A stretch of 64,000 nucleotides of DNA from Rubrivivax sp. (GCA_027485165.1 JAIXRN010000069.1:1-64000); one strand, 5' to 3'; positions 51,715-61,028 are shown, counted from the stretch's first letter. Notes: a model not told the origin generated them from the sequence alone. Numbers and translations: made by a program.

Positions 51715-52173
51715 TCACCCGCCACAGCCGCCCAGGGTGACCTTTACTTCCTTGACGGCATACAGCACCTTGCCGTCGTTCATCAAGGCCACGGCGTAGA
51801 CGTTGGACGACTGGCCCATCTTCACGCGGGTGGTGAAGTTCGGCTCCACGCTGTCCGTGACGTCGAAGATGGCCGTCAACATGGCCGGGTTCTTTTCGAC
51901 CAGCACCATCAGGCGCTTGGCGCCAGGCAAGGTGGTGGAAGCACCCACGGGCACCACAGCACCGTTCTCGGCGATGTCCGGGCCGGTGATGGTGACGTCC
52001 TTGCTCTCCGTGGGCGTGCCTGCGCCCAAGGACTTCATCAGGTCGGCCATGTTTTTAGCGTCGAAGGCAGCGGCCAGCCAGGATGCCTGCGCCACGCCTG
52101 GCAACAGGCCTGCGCCAGCCAGCAGCGCGGCCACGCGGGCCGAATGGGACAGGGCTTGACGACGGGTCAGCAT
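51715..52173 (-). CDS. soxY: SoxY sulfur-carrier subunit
   Basis: 152 residues from the ATG at 52173, with AGGAG upstream. A twin-arginine signal (LTRRQALSHSARVAALLAGAG) exports the SoxYZ pair. The protein ends in GGCGG, the flexible arm whose Cys carries thiosulfate-derived sulfur. The arm is intact. It is 50 bases upstream of soxZ and 108 bases downstream of soxD. Confidence 0.95.
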   Translation of the reverse strand: MLTRRQALSHSARVAALLAGAGLLPGVAQASWLAAAFDAKNMADLMKSLGAGTPTESKDVTITGPDIAENGAVVPVGASTTLPGAKRLMVLVEKNPAMLTAIFDVTDSVEPNFTTRVKMGQSSNVYAVALMNDGKVLYAVKEVKVTLGGCGG

Positions 52174-52281
52174 GAGATTTCTCCTAGATTCGAGCATCGT
52201 AGTGAACGGATGCCCTGGCTTGATGCGGAACATCCCTGAGCCTGCAGGGCGACAGTGATAAGGGGCCTGGACACATTGGAT

Positions 52282-53403
52282 TCATCGCTTTGCGCCAGCA
52301 GCCAGCCATTGCGCCAGCACTTTGGCGTCGGCTTCAGGCAGGCCCTGGGCCGGCATGGGAACGACGCCCCAGACGCCCTGGCCCCCGCTCTTGATCTTGG
52401 CGGTCAGGTAGGCTTCGGCATCAGCCTTGCCAGCGTATCGCTTCGCGATTTCTGCAAAGCCGGGACCCACGATTTTCTTTTCCATGCCATGGCAGGCTGT
52501 ACAGGTGTACTTGCCCGCCAGCGCCACGGCAGGGGCCGGGCCAGCGGCAGCTGCTGGCGCTGCAGTGGCCACACCCGCCGCCCCGACTGCGGCCACGACA
52601 GCCGGCGCGCCTGCGGGCCGCGTCGTGTCGGCACCGCGCTGCGCGCCCACCAGCCGGTTCTGTTCGGCCAGATTGCCATGGGCGTTGCGGGCAAAGTCAG
52701 GCAGGAACGACGCCAGCTTGGGTTCGGCTTCGCAGTTCGTCATGCAGGCCCGGGCCACCACGTCGGGCTTGCCGCCATTGCCCAGCCCTTTGCCAGGCCA
52801 CAGGCCGTGTTCGATGGTCTTGCCGTTTCGGTTCGGCAGCCGGTTCTGAACTTCGGCCATGTTCTTGTCCGACAGCACGAAGCTGTCCGGCAGCACGTCG
52901 CCCATGTGCAGCAGGTAGGCCGTGACGGCATAGACCTCTTCCACGCTCAGGCTCTTGGGCTGGTTCCAGGGCATGGCCCGGTTGATGTAGTCCCAGAGCG
53001 TGGACACGCTGGACACCTTCATCAGCGTGGTGCGGCCGGGGAAACTGCGGTCGTTCAGCCGCGCCACGCGCCCGGTCCCGACATCTTCCTTCGTCGTACC
53101 GCCCACCAGGGGCGTGAAGGTCTCGTTGCTTTCGCCAAAGATGCCGTGACAGGAAGCGCACTTGCCTTCCCAGACCTCCATGCCCTTGGCCACCGACCCG
53201 CTGCCCTTCGGCAACCCCAGGAAGTCGGGTCGAACGTCGATGTCCCAGGCCTGCACTTCCTTGAGCGTGGCCGGGCGGCCCACGCCCGGGAACGATGCTG
53301 CCTGCGCAGCAGAAACCGCCGTGCCCAGCAGACCGAGGGACAGCCCCAGGGACAAGCCCAGAGAAAGGCGCCGTGCCAGCGGCGCTTTACGAGAGCTGGA
53401 CAT
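52282..53403 (-). CDS. soxD: SoxD diheme cytochrome c subunit of sulfane dehydrogenase
   Basis: 373 residues. The signal peptide contains a run of LSLG units (LSLGLSLGLSLGLLG). Heme sites are EGKCASCHGIFG and TCTACHGMEKKI, separated by an alanine/proline-rich linker (about 275-300). The N-terminal domain resembles SoxD sequences with PLVGGTTKEDVGTGRV. SoxD accepts electrons from the molybdenum subunit SoxC. It overlaps the soxC end by 17 bases, so the two are co-translated. Confidence 0.93.
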   Translation of the reverse strand: MSSSRKAPLARRLSLGLSLGLSLGLLGTAVSAAQAASFPGVGRPATLKEVQAWDIDVRPDFLGLPKGSGSVAKGMEVWEGKCASCHGIFGESNETFTPLVGGTTKEDVGTGRVARLNDRSFPGRTTLMKVSSVSTLWDYINRAMPWNQPKSLSVEEVYAVTAYLLHMGDVLPDSFVLSDKNMAEVQNRLPNRNGKTIEHGLWPGKGLGNGGKPDVVARACMTNCEAEPKLASFLPDFARNAHGNLAEQNRLVGAQRGADTTRPAGAPAVVAAVGAAGVATAAPAAAAGPAPAVALAGKYTCTACHGMEKKIVGPGFAEIAKRYAGKADAEAYLTAKIKSGGQGVWGVVPMPAQGLPEADAKVLAQWLAAGAKR

Positions 53404-54781
53404 TCTTCACCTCGCCGCTTTCCTGCACCAGCCAGGTCTGAATGGCGTGGTTGTGATAGATCGACCGCGTGCCACGTACGGCGCGCAGCTGCGCGTAGGT
53501 AGGCTGCACGTAGCCCGTCTCGTCCATGGCGCGGCTTTGCACCAGGGCGGGCTTGCCGTCCCAGGCCCAGTCCAGGCTGAAGCGGGTGAGGCACTTGCTC
53601 ATCACGGGTTCCTGCAGCCGCGCGGTCTTCCAGTTGCGGCCGCCGTCGACCGAGACATCGACGCGCTTGACCTGACCCTTGCCCGACCAGGCTAGGCCGC
53701 TGATCTGGTAGTAGCCCTTGTCCAGCAGCACCTGCCCGCCCGAAGGCGTAGTGATGACGCTCTTGCATTCCTGCGTGCTGCTGTACTGGCGGTGCAGGCC
53801 GCCGGGCATCAGGTCGACGTAGTGGATGACTTCGTCCTTGGTGCCATAGGGCTTGTCGCCCACTTCGATGCGGCGCAGGTACTTCACCCAGCTCACACCC
53901 TGCACGCCGGGCACCACCAGGCGCAGCGGGTAGCCGTTCTCGGGCCGCAGCATTTCGCCGTTCTGGCCGTAGGCGACAAAGACTTCGCCGCTTTCCACCA
54001 GTTCCATAGGCAGCGTGCGCGTCATGCTGGAACCGTCGGCGCCTTCGCCCAGCACGAAGCGCGCACGCTTGTAGTCCACGCCGGCCATGTCCAGCAGCAG
54101 CTTCAGCGGCACGCCGGTGAATTCGCTGCAGCTGATCATGCCGTGCGTGTACTGGCAGGTGGGCACGGCGACGTTGCCCCATTCCATACCGGTGTTGGCA
54201 CCGCATTCGATGAAATGGAAGCGGCTCACGCTGGGCAGGCGCATCAGCTCGTCCATCGTGAAGACCATGGGCGTCTTCAGGATCTTCTCGTCACTGCCAT
54301 TGATCATCAGCCGGTGCTGGGAAGGGTCGATGTCCCACCAGCCCTGGTGGTGGCGTTCGAAGTGCAGGCCACTGGGGGTGACGATGCCGAACAGGCTTTG
54401 CAGCGGCGCGAAGCTCACGCTGGACTGGGCGGTCTGCGTCAGGCCAGGGCTCTGGCGCCGCTGCACATTGGCCTCGTACTTCGACGGCTTGCCGTAGCCG
54501 TCGGTCACCACCGGCTGGCCCAGGCCTGTGGTGTGGGCCGGCAGCTTCAGGATGTGCGGGTCGCCCCCGGCCACTGGCAAGGGGTTGGCCTGGCCCAGCG
54601 CGCTGCCGGCGGCACCGCCAGCCACCGCCGCGGCGAAGGCGCTGCGGATGAAGTCGCGCCGGCCGGCCTTGGCCTCGGCAAAGACCTGGCGTACGCCGTC
54701 AGCGCTGACGAAGTTTTCCGGCGCCTTCAGCAGCCGGCCTGAACCTCTAGCGGCCAACGACAGGGCCTGTCCATCTTCCAT
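53387..54781 (-). CDS. soxC: SoxC sulfane dehydrogenase, molybdopterin subunit
   Basis: 464 residues from the ATG at 54781, which has AGGAG at 8 bases (the ATG at 54787 is two codons upstream). A twin-arginine leader lies near residue 50 (GRRDFIRSAFAAAVAGGAAG). The sulfite-oxidase-like fold has the Mo-ligand Cys in FHFIECGANTGMEW and the C-terminal dimerisation domain ending in QTWLVQESGE. SoxCD oxidises the sulfane sulfur on SoxYZ so that thiosulfate goes fully to sulfate. It is the first gene of the long operon. The upstream 120 bases carry a putative operator. Confidence 0.94.
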   Translation of the reverse strand: MEDGQALSLAARGSGRLLKAPENFVSADGVRQVFAEAKAGRRDFIRSAFAAAVAGGAAGSALGQANPLPVAGGDPHILKLPAHTTGLGQPVVTDGYGKPSKYEANVQRRQSPGLTQTAQSSVSFAPLQSLFGIVTPSGLHFERHHQGWWDIDPSQHRLMINGSDEKILKTPMVFTMDELMRLPSVSRFHFIECGANTGMEWGNVAVPTCQYTHGMISCSEFTGVPLKLLLDMAGVDYKRARFVLGEGADGSSMTRTLPMELVESGEVFVAYGQNGEMLRPENGYPLRLVVPGVQGVSWVKYLRRIEVGDKPYGTKDEVIHYVDLMPGGLHRQYSSTQECKSVITTPSGGQVLLDKGYYQISGLAWSGKGQVKRVDVSVDGGRNWKTARLQEPVMSKCLTRFSLDWAWDGKPALVQSRAMDETGYVQPTYAQLRAVRGTRSIYHNHAIQTWLVQESGEVKNVQLS

Positions 54782-54834
54782 CTTCATCACTCCTGGCCGC
54801 CAGGGCGCAAGGCCCACCGGGCTGGTCTATCCAC

Positions 54835-54854
54835 ATATTCGTGTAGATGGATAT
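54835..54854. promoter_or_regulatory. Putative SoxR operator upstream of soxC
   Basis: ATATTC and GGATAT form an inverted repeat (5 of 6 bases match) across an 8-base spacer, about 54-73 bases before the soxC start. The ATTC half-site with an 8-base spacer resembles the ATTC-N8-GAAT operators of SqrR/BigR/SoxR repressors. It lies in the only long gap before the main sox operon. Confidence 0.5.
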
Positions 54855-54904
54855 TAGGCAGGGGTGATGTTGGACAAGCCTAGGACTTTCCCGGCGGCTT
54901 TGTC

Positions 54905-55960
54905 CTAGACAACGGGCGGCTGCAGCAGCCGCAACGCGCCCGCATCGGCGTCGATTTCGGCCAGGGCCCCCACGGGCAGGGTGAACTTGCGGCGGATGTG
55001 CCCGAAGCTGGCGCCGCTGTAGACGGGCACGCCCAGGGGCTTGAAGTAGTCGTCGAAGACTTCGTCCAGCGTCAGCGTGCCGTAGTTGCCATCACCCGGG
55101 CCGCAGTTGGTAAAGGCGCCCAGCACCACGCCGGCCAGGCGCTGGAAGGCTCCGGCCAGTTGCAGCGTGCCCAGCATGCGGTCCACGCGGTAGATGTATT
55201 CGTTGATGTCTTCCAGGAACAGGATGGCCCCGTCCAGCCGCGGCCAGTAGCCCGTGCCAGCCAGGGCCGAGAACACCGCCAGGTTGCCGCCCACCAGCGG
55301 CCCCTGCGCGCGCCCGCCGCGCAGCGTGCTGATGCGGTTGGCCTTGGGCGCCAGCGCGTCTTCCTTGTCCTGCGGGTTGGCCAGCAGCAGCGGCGCAGCG
55401 TCCATCACCATCGCACGAAAGTGGCGCACGCTGAAATCGTTCCATTCCGAAGCGCCCATGGGGCTGTGGAAGGTGACCAGGCCCGTGCGGGCGTGCACCG
55501 CGTTCACCAACGTCGTCAGGTCGCTGAAGCCGCCCAGGAACTTCGGTGCGCGGCGGATGGCGGCGTAGTCGATCAGCGGCAGGATGCGGTGGCCGCCGGA
55601 CCCGCCCGTCACGGCCAGGATGCCGTGCACGCCAGGGTCGGCAAACATCGCGTTGATGTCGCTGGCGCGCTGTTCGGCCGTGCCGGCGAAGTGGCCGTAG
55701 CGCGCACGCAGGTTAGGCGCTTCACGCACCTTGAAGCCCAGGGCTTCCATGTTTTCGCGCGCGATCTCGTAAGGCGTACGCTCGTAGATGGCGCCCGAGG
55801 GGTTGACCAGGGCGATGGTGTCGCCCGGCTGCAGACGGCGGGGTCGCAGCGGCGTGGCGCCCTGGCCAGCCGGGGCCGAGGCCGGCTGCGCGCGCAGCAT
55901 CAGGGCGGGCCCGGCCAGGGTGGCGCCCATGGCGCCTTGCAGCAGCTGTCGTCTTTGCAT
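54905..55960 (-). CDS. LD-carboxypeptidase (S66 family)
   Basis: 351 residues. An N-terminal export signal (LLQGAMGATLAGPALMLRAQ) suggests a periplasmic enzyme, unlike cytoplasmic LdcA. The S66 pattern is clear: PGDTIALVNPSG, ILAVTGGSGGHRILPLID and the nucleophile Ser in FLGGFSDLTTL, then FLEDINEYIYRVDRML and a C-terminal His in FGHIRRKFTLPVG. It cleaves the L,D bond to D-Ala in muropeptides. It follows the VanX-like gene by 31 bases. Upstream of the sox operon by 117 bases. Confidence 0.9.
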   Translation of the reverse strand: MQRRQLLQGAMGATLAGPALMLRAQPASAPAGQGATPLRPRRLQPGDTIALVNPSGAIYERTPYEIARENMEALGFKVREAPNLRARYGHFAGTAEQRASDINAMFADPGVHGILAVTGGSGGHRILPLIDYAAIRRAPKFLGGFSDLTTLVNAVHARTGLVTFHSPMGASEWNDFSVRHFRAMVMDAAPLLLANPQDKEDALAPKANRISTLRGGRAQGPLVGGNLAVFSALAGTGYWPRLDGAILFLEDINEYIYRVDRMLGTLQLAGAFQRLAGVVLGAFTNCGPGDGNYGTLTLDEVFDDYFKPLGVPVYSGASFGHIRRKFTLPVGALAEIDADAGALRLLQPPVV

Positions 55961-55992
55961 GGCGGGGCCTTGCCGGATGGGAGAAGAGACCG

Positions 55993-56610
55993 TCAGTCCA
56001 CGCGCGGAAAGCTGCGCCGCACGGCGTCACGGTCGCCGTGGTCGAAGTGCCACCACTCGGTGGGAATGCCATCAAAGCCGCCCGCGGCCATCGCGTCGCG
56101 CAGGCGGTCGCGCAGCGCCACGTGTTGCGGCGTCAGCAGCCCGCTGGCCAGGTGTTCGGCGTGCAGGGCGGGGTGCGACGCCAGCGCCATTTCGTCGAAG
56201 CCGCTGCCCATGTCGGCTTCCCCGCCTTCGGGGCTGACCAGGGTCACGTCCACGGCCATGCCGTAGCTGTGGATGGACCCGCGCGCCGGGTCGGCAAAGT
56301 ACATGGCCATCGGCGTGCCCACCACGTCGGCCCAGATGGCTTCCTGCACGCGCTGCGGGCGCAGCGCGTCCAGCACGCACAGGCGCCAACCGGGGTGCTG
56401 GTGCTGCAGCCAGGTGGCGGCAGCTTCCAGGCCGGCGGCGGCCTCGGCACGCAGCCACGCGCAGTCAAAGCCGCGGTACAGCACGCGCCCGGCGAAGTTG
56501 TTGTGGCTGGCGTAGCGCAGCTCGTGCTGCACACCCCGCACGTCGGCCAGCGCGCGAAACGCGGGATGTGTGGGCACGTCTTCGACGCGGATCACGGCGG
56601 CTGGCTTCAT
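55993..56610 (-). CDS. D-Ala-D-Ala dipeptidase (VanX/DdpX-like, M15D)
   Basis: 205 residues. The zinc motif SIHSYGMAVDVTL (SxHxxGxAxD) and the later EWWHFDHGD are diagnostic, with the catalytic Glu in TEWWH. These enzymes hydrolyse D-Ala-D-Ala. There is no signal peptide, and with an LD-carboxypeptidase and a peptide-binding protein nearby the likely role is murein peptide recycling rather than vancomycin resistance. It is 29 bases after the binding-protein gene on the same strand. Confidence 0.9.
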   Translation of the reverse strand: MKPAAVIRVEDVPTHPAFRALADVRGVQHELRYASHNNFAGRVLYRGFDCAWLRAEAAAGLEAAATWLQHQHPGWRLCVLDALRPQRVQEAIWADVVGTPMAMYFADPARGSIHSYGMAVDVTLVSPEGGEADMGSGFDEMALASHPALHAEHLASGLLTPQHVALRDRLRDAMAAGGFDGIPTEWWHFDHGDRDAVRRSFPRVD

Positions 56611-56639
56611 GCGTTCCTCATCCGCGGGTCACAGGTGCT

Positions 56640-58286
56640 TCATTCGCGCCACACGCCTTCGAAGTCGACGCTGCCGTCGGGCGCCATCACGAAGCCGCGC
56701 ACGTCCTTGCGCAGCGGGATGTAGATCGACGAATGCGCCATCGTGATCCACGGGCGTTCGCGCTTGAAGATCTCTTGCGCGCGTTCGATCAGGGCCAGGC
56801 GCTTGGGCACGTCCACTTCTTCGCGCGCGGCCTGCAGCAAGGCGTCGAATTCGGCATGGCAGAACTTGATGCCGCCCCGGCTGCTGGCGCAGCTGAGGTT
56901 GGGGGCCAGGAAGTCGTCGGCCAGGGGCACGTCGCTGCTCCAGCCGCTCATGTAGACGTCGTGTTCGCCGTTGTTGGCGCGCTTCAGGTACTCACCCCAT
57001 TCGTAGCTGCGGATGCGTGCGGTGATACCCACCTGCGCCCAGTCGGCCTGCACGAGCTGCGCCATCAGCTGCCCGTTGGGGTTGGTCGGGCGGCTGATGG
57101 GCAGGGCCCACAGGTCGATGGTGGTGCCCGGCGGCACGCCGGCCTGGGCCAGCAGGGTGCGGGCACGGACCGGGTTGTATTCATTGCGCAGCCGGGTGTT
57201 GAAGCCCGGCACGCTGGGCGGGAAGGCGCTGACGGCCTGCAGCGCATCGCCGCGCGGAAACAGCACACGGAACAGCGCGTTGCGGTCGATGGCGATGTCC
57301 AGCGCCTCGCGCACTTCGCGCCGCGCCAGCAGCGGGCGCTGCAGGTTGAAGGCCAGATAGCTGATGTTCAGCGCCTGCGTCTTCAGGATCTGCACCTGCG
57401 GGTGGCCGGTGAGCGACGTGACATCGACATCGCGGATCGCCGCCGCGATCTGGCATTCGCCGCGCGCCAGCTTCTGCACGCGCACGTTGGGTTCGCGGCT
57501 GATGGCAAACACCAGCGCACGCGGCTTCTGCACCCCGCGCCAGTGGCCGGGGTGGGGCTGCAGGCGCAGCACGTCGTCCTTGCGGTAGCTCTTGAAGCGC
57601 CAGGGCCCTGTGCCCACGGGCTGGTTGTTGATGGCGCTGGCCCGGCGTGTGGCCAGCAGCTGCGCGGCGTATTCGGCCGAATGGATGGACGCGAAGTTGC
57701 TGGCCAGCAGCGACAGGAAGTTGACGTTCGGCCGGTGCAGCCGAAAGCGCAGGGTATGGCCGTCGATGCGGTCGATGCCGGCCACCATCGCCGGCAGGCC
57801 CAGGCTCTGCGCCTGCACGTAGGTGGCCGGGAAGGCCAGGTGGAACGGGTGCTGCGGGTCCAGCATGCGCTGGAAGCTGAACAGCACGTCGTCAGCGTTC
57901 AGCGCGCGCGTGGGCGTGAAGGACGGCGTGCTGTGGAAGACCACGTCGCGCCGCAGCGTGATGGTGACGCTGCGCGCGTCGGGCGACACCTGCCAGGCGG
58001 TGGCCAGCTCGGGCTGCAGGTCGGAGGTGCCACGCCTGTAGCCCAGCAGGCGGTTGAAGATCTGGCTGGTGGCGTTGCTGGTGGCGCTGCTGTCCCACAG
58101 CGCGGGGTCGAAGCCTTCGGGGCTGGCTTCGGCGCAGAAGACCAGGGGTTTGTCGCTGGCCTGCACGGCGCCCGGGGCACCGGCCACGGCCACGGCCAGG
58201 GCCAGCAAGGCCGTCGGTAACGCCGTCCGCAGCGCCGCCCGCGCCCGCGGGCGGCCCCCGTCAGGCTGGGCGCTGATATCTTGCAC
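56640..58286 (-). CDS. ABC transporter peptide-binding protein (family 5)
   Basis: 548 residues from the GTG at 58286; the frame runs to 58814 but crosses the divergent glucosidase gene. A signal peptide ends at VQASDKP. The SBP_bac_5 fold has LVFCAEASPEGFDPALWDSS and ADDVLFSFQRMLDP, then REVREALDIAIDRNALF and the C-terminal GYRVHEWGEY-like YEWGEYLKRANNGEHDVYMSGWSSD. It binds oligopeptides, probably murein peptides given its operon partners. No permease or ATPase gene is adjacent. It is the first gene of the leftward binding-protein/VanX/LD-carboxypeptidase operon. Confidence 0.88.
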   Translation of the reverse strand: MQDISAQPDGGRPRARAALRTALPTALLALAVAVAGAPGAVQASDKPLVFCAEASPEGFDPALWDSSATSNATSQIFNRLLGYRRGTSDLQPELATAWQVSPDARSVTITLRRDVVFHSTPSFTPTRALNADDVLFSFQRMLDPQHPFHLAFPATYVQAQSLGLPAMVAGIDRIDGHTLRFRLHRPNVNFLSLLASNFASIHSAEYAAQLLATRRASAINNQPVGTGPWRFKSYRKDDVLRLQPHPGHWRGVQKPRALVFAISREPNVRVQKLARGECQIAAAIRDVDVTSLTGHPQVQILKTQALNISYLAFNLQRPLLARREVREALDIAIDRNALFRVLFPRGDALQAVSAFPPSVPGFNTRLRNEYNPVRARTLLAQAGVPPGTTIDLWALPISRPTNPNGQLMAQLVQADWAQVGITARIRSYEWGEYLKRANNGEHDVYMSGWSSDVPLADDFLAPNLSCASSRGGIKFCHAEFDALLQAAREEVDVPKRLALIERAQEIFKRERPWITMAHSSIYIPLRKDVRGFVMAPDGSVDFEGVWRE

Positions 58287-58348
58287 CGTCCCATCATAGC
58301 GACGGGGTGGGTGGCTTCCGCCACGCACCGCAGGCCAGAATCCCCGGC

Positions 58349-60121
58349 ATGCTGCACCTGCCCACCACCCCCTGGGCCGTGCCCGAAGCCGACGGCCTGC
58401 ACGTGCTGTTGCTGGGCGCCCCGGGCACCCGGGGCGACCTGCCCGCCTTCCTGCGTACCCTGCCCGACAACGAAGAACTGCTGCTGCCCCTGCAGCCCCA
58501 GGCCCCGGTGACCGGGCGCCCATGCTGGCGTGGCGTGGTGCCCTGGGACCGCGGCAACGACCTGACGCTTTACAGCTTCGTGCTGGCCAGCGCGCAGGGC
58601 CACCGCTGGCTGGCGGCCGATGGCGAACACGCCGGGGTCCCGCCCGAGAGCCTGCACTTCCGCCACCACCCGCAACAGGCGCCACCCCGCTGGGTGGCCG
58701 ACCAGGTTTTCTACCAGGTGTTCCCGGACCGCTTTGCCCGCGCCAGCCCGGCACGGGCGCTGGACGTGCCGCTGCGGCCCTGGGGCGAGCCCCCGCCGCG
58801 GCCAGACGCTGCACAGGCCTTCTATGGCGGCGACCTGGTCGGCCTGCGCCAGCAGTTGCCCTACCTGAACGACGAACTGGGCATCACGGCGCTGTACCTG
58901 AACCCGGTTTTCGACAGCCCCAGCAACCACCGCTACGACACCCGCGACTACACCCGCGTCTGCCCACGCCTGGGCGGCGATGCGGCCCTGCTGGCCCTGC
59001 GCCAGGCCCTGCAGGCGCGCGGCATGCGACTGTTGCTGGACGCGGTAGTGAACCACACGGGCGCTGAACACGCCTGGGCCGCCGACCCCGCAGCGCCGCA
59101 CTACGCGCGCGGCGCCGACGGCCAGCGGCTGGGCTGGAAGGGCCATGCCAGCCTGCCCGTGCTGGACTTCGCGCAGCCCGCGGTACGCCAGGCCATCTAT
59201 GCCGGTCAGGACGCCGTGCTGCGGCATTGGCTGCGGCCGCCCTGGGCCATCGACGGCTGGCGGCTGGACGTGGTGCACATGCTGGGCGAAGGCCCGGGCG
59301 CACGCCACAACGCGCGGCATGTGCGTGCCCTGCGCCAGGCGGTGCGCGAAGAGAACCCCCAGGCCTACCTGCTGGGCGAGCACTTCAGCGAAGCCACGCG
59401 CTGGCTGCAGGGCGACCAGGAAGACGGGGCCATGAACTACCACGGCTTCGCCACCCCCGTACGGGCCTGGCTGGCGGGCGCCGAACTGGGTGGCCAGCGC
59501 GCCCTGCTGCCCACTGACGACTTTGTGCGCGCGCTGGGCGACGCGATCGCGCGGATTCCTTATGCCAACCAGCTGGCGCAGATGAACCTGCTGGACAGCC
59601 ACGACACGCCGCGTCTGCTGACCGAACTGGGCGGCGCCAACCCCACCGCGCATGCCCGGCTGGCACTGGCCTTCACCCTGCTGTTCACACGCCCAGGCGT
59701 GCCCTGCCTTTACTACGGCGACGAAATCGGCCTGGAAGGCGGCCCCGACCCCGACTGCCGCCGCTGCTTCGACTGGGACCGCAGCCACTGGCACCAGGAC
59801 CTGTGGCAACACGTGCGCAGCCTGGTGCAGCTACGCCAGCGGCGCGAGGAATGGCGCCGCGGCGCGACCCTGCTGCTGACCCAGGGCAAGGACTGGCTGG
59901 CCTATGCGCGCTGCTCCGGCCAGCAGGCCAGCGTCGTGGTGGTCAACCGCGGCCCCGCGCGGGTGGTGACCCTGCCGCTGGAACAGGTGCCGGTGCCCGT
60001 GCAGGCCTGGTGGCCGGCCCTGCCTGCCGTCGGCCCTGCCCTGCCGGCAGCACAGCCAGCACGTTTGCGGCTGCCTGCGCTGGGCACGGTGCTGCTGCTG
60101 GCGGGCGGGGACGCCGGTTAA
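58349..60121 (+). CDS. malZ: GH13 alpha-glucosidase (maltodextrin glucosidase type)
   Basis: 590 residues. An N-terminal domain (1-125) is followed by the GH13 barrel starting WVADQVFYQVFPDRFA. Catalytic residues are the nucleophile Asp in AIDGWRLDVVH (near 305), acid Glu in LLGEHFSEA and transition-state Asp in LLDSHDTPRLL; the conserved NHTG is present. It should hydrolyse maltodextrins from the reducing or non-reducing end like MalZ. The symbol is by similarity. It is divergent from the binding-protein gene across 62 bases. Confidence 0.88.
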   Translation: MLHLPTTPWAVPEADGLHVLLLGAPGTRGDLPAFLRTLPDNEELLLPLQPQAPVTGRPCWRGVVPWDRGNDLTLYSFVLASAQGHRWLAADGEHAGVPPESLHFRHHPQQAPPRWVADQVFYQVFPDRFARASPARALDVPLRPWGEPPPRPDAAQAFYGGDLVGLRQQLPYLNDELGITALYLNPVFDSPSNHRYDTRDYTRVCPRLGGDAALLALRQALQARGMRLLLDAVVNHTGAEHAWAADPAAPHYARGADGQRLGWKGHASLPVLDFAQPAVRQAIYAGQDAVLRHWLRPPWAIDGWRLDVVHMLGEGPGARHNARHVRALRQAVREENPQAYLLGEHFSEATRWLQGDQEDGAMNYHGFATPVRAWLAGAELGGQRALLPTDDFVRALGDAIARIPYANQLAQMNLLDSHDTPRLLTELGGANPTAHARLALAFTLLFTRPGVPCLYYGDEIGLEGGPDPDCRRCFDWDRSHWHQDLWQHVRSLVQLRQRREEWRRGATLLLTQGKDWLAYARCSGQQASVVVVNRGPARVVTLPLEQVPVPVQAWWPALPAVGPALPAAQPARLRLPALGTVLLLAGGDAG

Positions 60122-60231
60122 CAACGACCACACACACTCACTTGGGTGCCACCCGTTCGGTGGCCCCCCTGCAGGTTTCATACAAGTCAGTGATGCTGTT
60201 CTAGGGGTGCGCGGCTACTGTCGGCGCAACC

Positions 60232-60921
60232 ATGAGCCGTCCATCTGAAGAACCCGAAGATCGCAGCAAGGCAACGGCTCCCACCCAGGACCTCTCAAGC
60301 GGCAAGAGCCTGGACTTCCTGCCCGACATGCCTTTGGCCAGCATCAGCGACCTGGCCAGCGCCATCGACACGCTGGCGCACCCGCTGATGGCCCTGTTCC
60401 CTGAAGGCCTGCTGCTGCACGCCAACCAGGCAGCGCGCGAACTGCTGGCCCAGGACCAGACCTTTGTGCTGGGCCCGGACCAGCATGTCAGCCCGCGCAG
60501 CGTGCAGTACCGCAGCCCCTTCATCGCCGCGCTGCAGGCCGCTTCGGCCGGCGTGCCGCAGCAGCTGCACTGGGCCGACGGGCCGCTGGGCCTGCATGTC
60601 ACGCTGCGCCCGCTGGGCACGCCAGTGGCCGGCACGCCAGCGCCGCCGGTGCTGCTGATGCTGGCCCCGCCCGAAGACACACCTTTCGACGCCATCGGCT
60701 TTGCCAGCACCTATGGTCTGAGCGCGGCCGAAACCCGGGTGCTGGAAGCCCTGCTGCATGGGCACAAGGCCGAACAGGCGGCTGACCGCCTGGGTGTGGG
60801 CGTGGCCACGGTGCGCAGCCAGATCGCAGCCATCCGCAAGAAGACCGGGCATCGCAGCGTGGCCAGCCTGCTAGCGGCGCTGGGCGAACTGCCCCCCTTG
60901 CGCAAGCCCGCGCAAAGGTAA
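60232..60921 (+). CDS. LuxR-type HTH regulator, paralogue 1
   Basis: 229 residues. A sensory PAS-like part (about 40-150: ALFPEGLLLHANQAARELL) is followed by a GerE/LuxR HTH: YGLSAAETRVLEALLHGHKAEQAADRLGVGVATVRSQIAAIRKKTG. It has no signal peptide. It is followed after 107 bases by a second gene of the same layout, so the two arose by duplication. Target genes are unknown; they could include the Crp-like gene downstream. Confidence 0.87.
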   Translation: MSRPSEEPEDRSKATAPTQDLSSGKSLDFLPDMPLASISDLASAIDTLAHPLMALFPEGLLLHANQAARELLAQDQTFVLGPDQHVSPRSVQYRSPFIAALQAASAGVPQQLHWADGPLGLHVTLRPLGTPVAGTPAPPVLLMLAPPEDTPFDAIGFASTYGLSAAETRVLEALLHGHKAEQAADRLGVGVATVRSQIAAIRKKTGHRSVASLLAALGELPPLRKPAQR

Positions 60922-60989
60922 CTGGATCACCAAACCCGGTCTACGGATTCACTGCCCAAGACCGGGCCCGGTCCCTACAGTCTGTCTCA

Positions 60990-61011
60990 CGGTGCGATAA
61001 CGAACGCACCG
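60990..61011. promoter_or_regulatory. Inverted repeat upstream of the second LuxR-type gene
   Basis: CGGTGCG and CGCACCG form a perfect 7-base inverted repeat with an 8-base spacer, ending 17 bases before the ATG and just upstream of the GGGAGA ribosome site. It may be an autoregulatory operator or a 5'-UTR hairpin affecting translation. Confidence 0.45.
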
Positions 61012-61028
61012 CACCAGGGAGATAGACC

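Noticed and set aside
52282..53403. The LSLG repeat in the SoxD signal peptide as a slippage switch
   Set aside because: The underlying DNA repeat is short and imperfect and would change length in whole codons; no evidence of phase variation.
55993..56610. Vancomycin resistance by the VanX-like dipeptidase
   Set aside because: There are no VanH or VanA-type genes and the organism looks Gram-negative; the neighbours point to cell-wall recycling.
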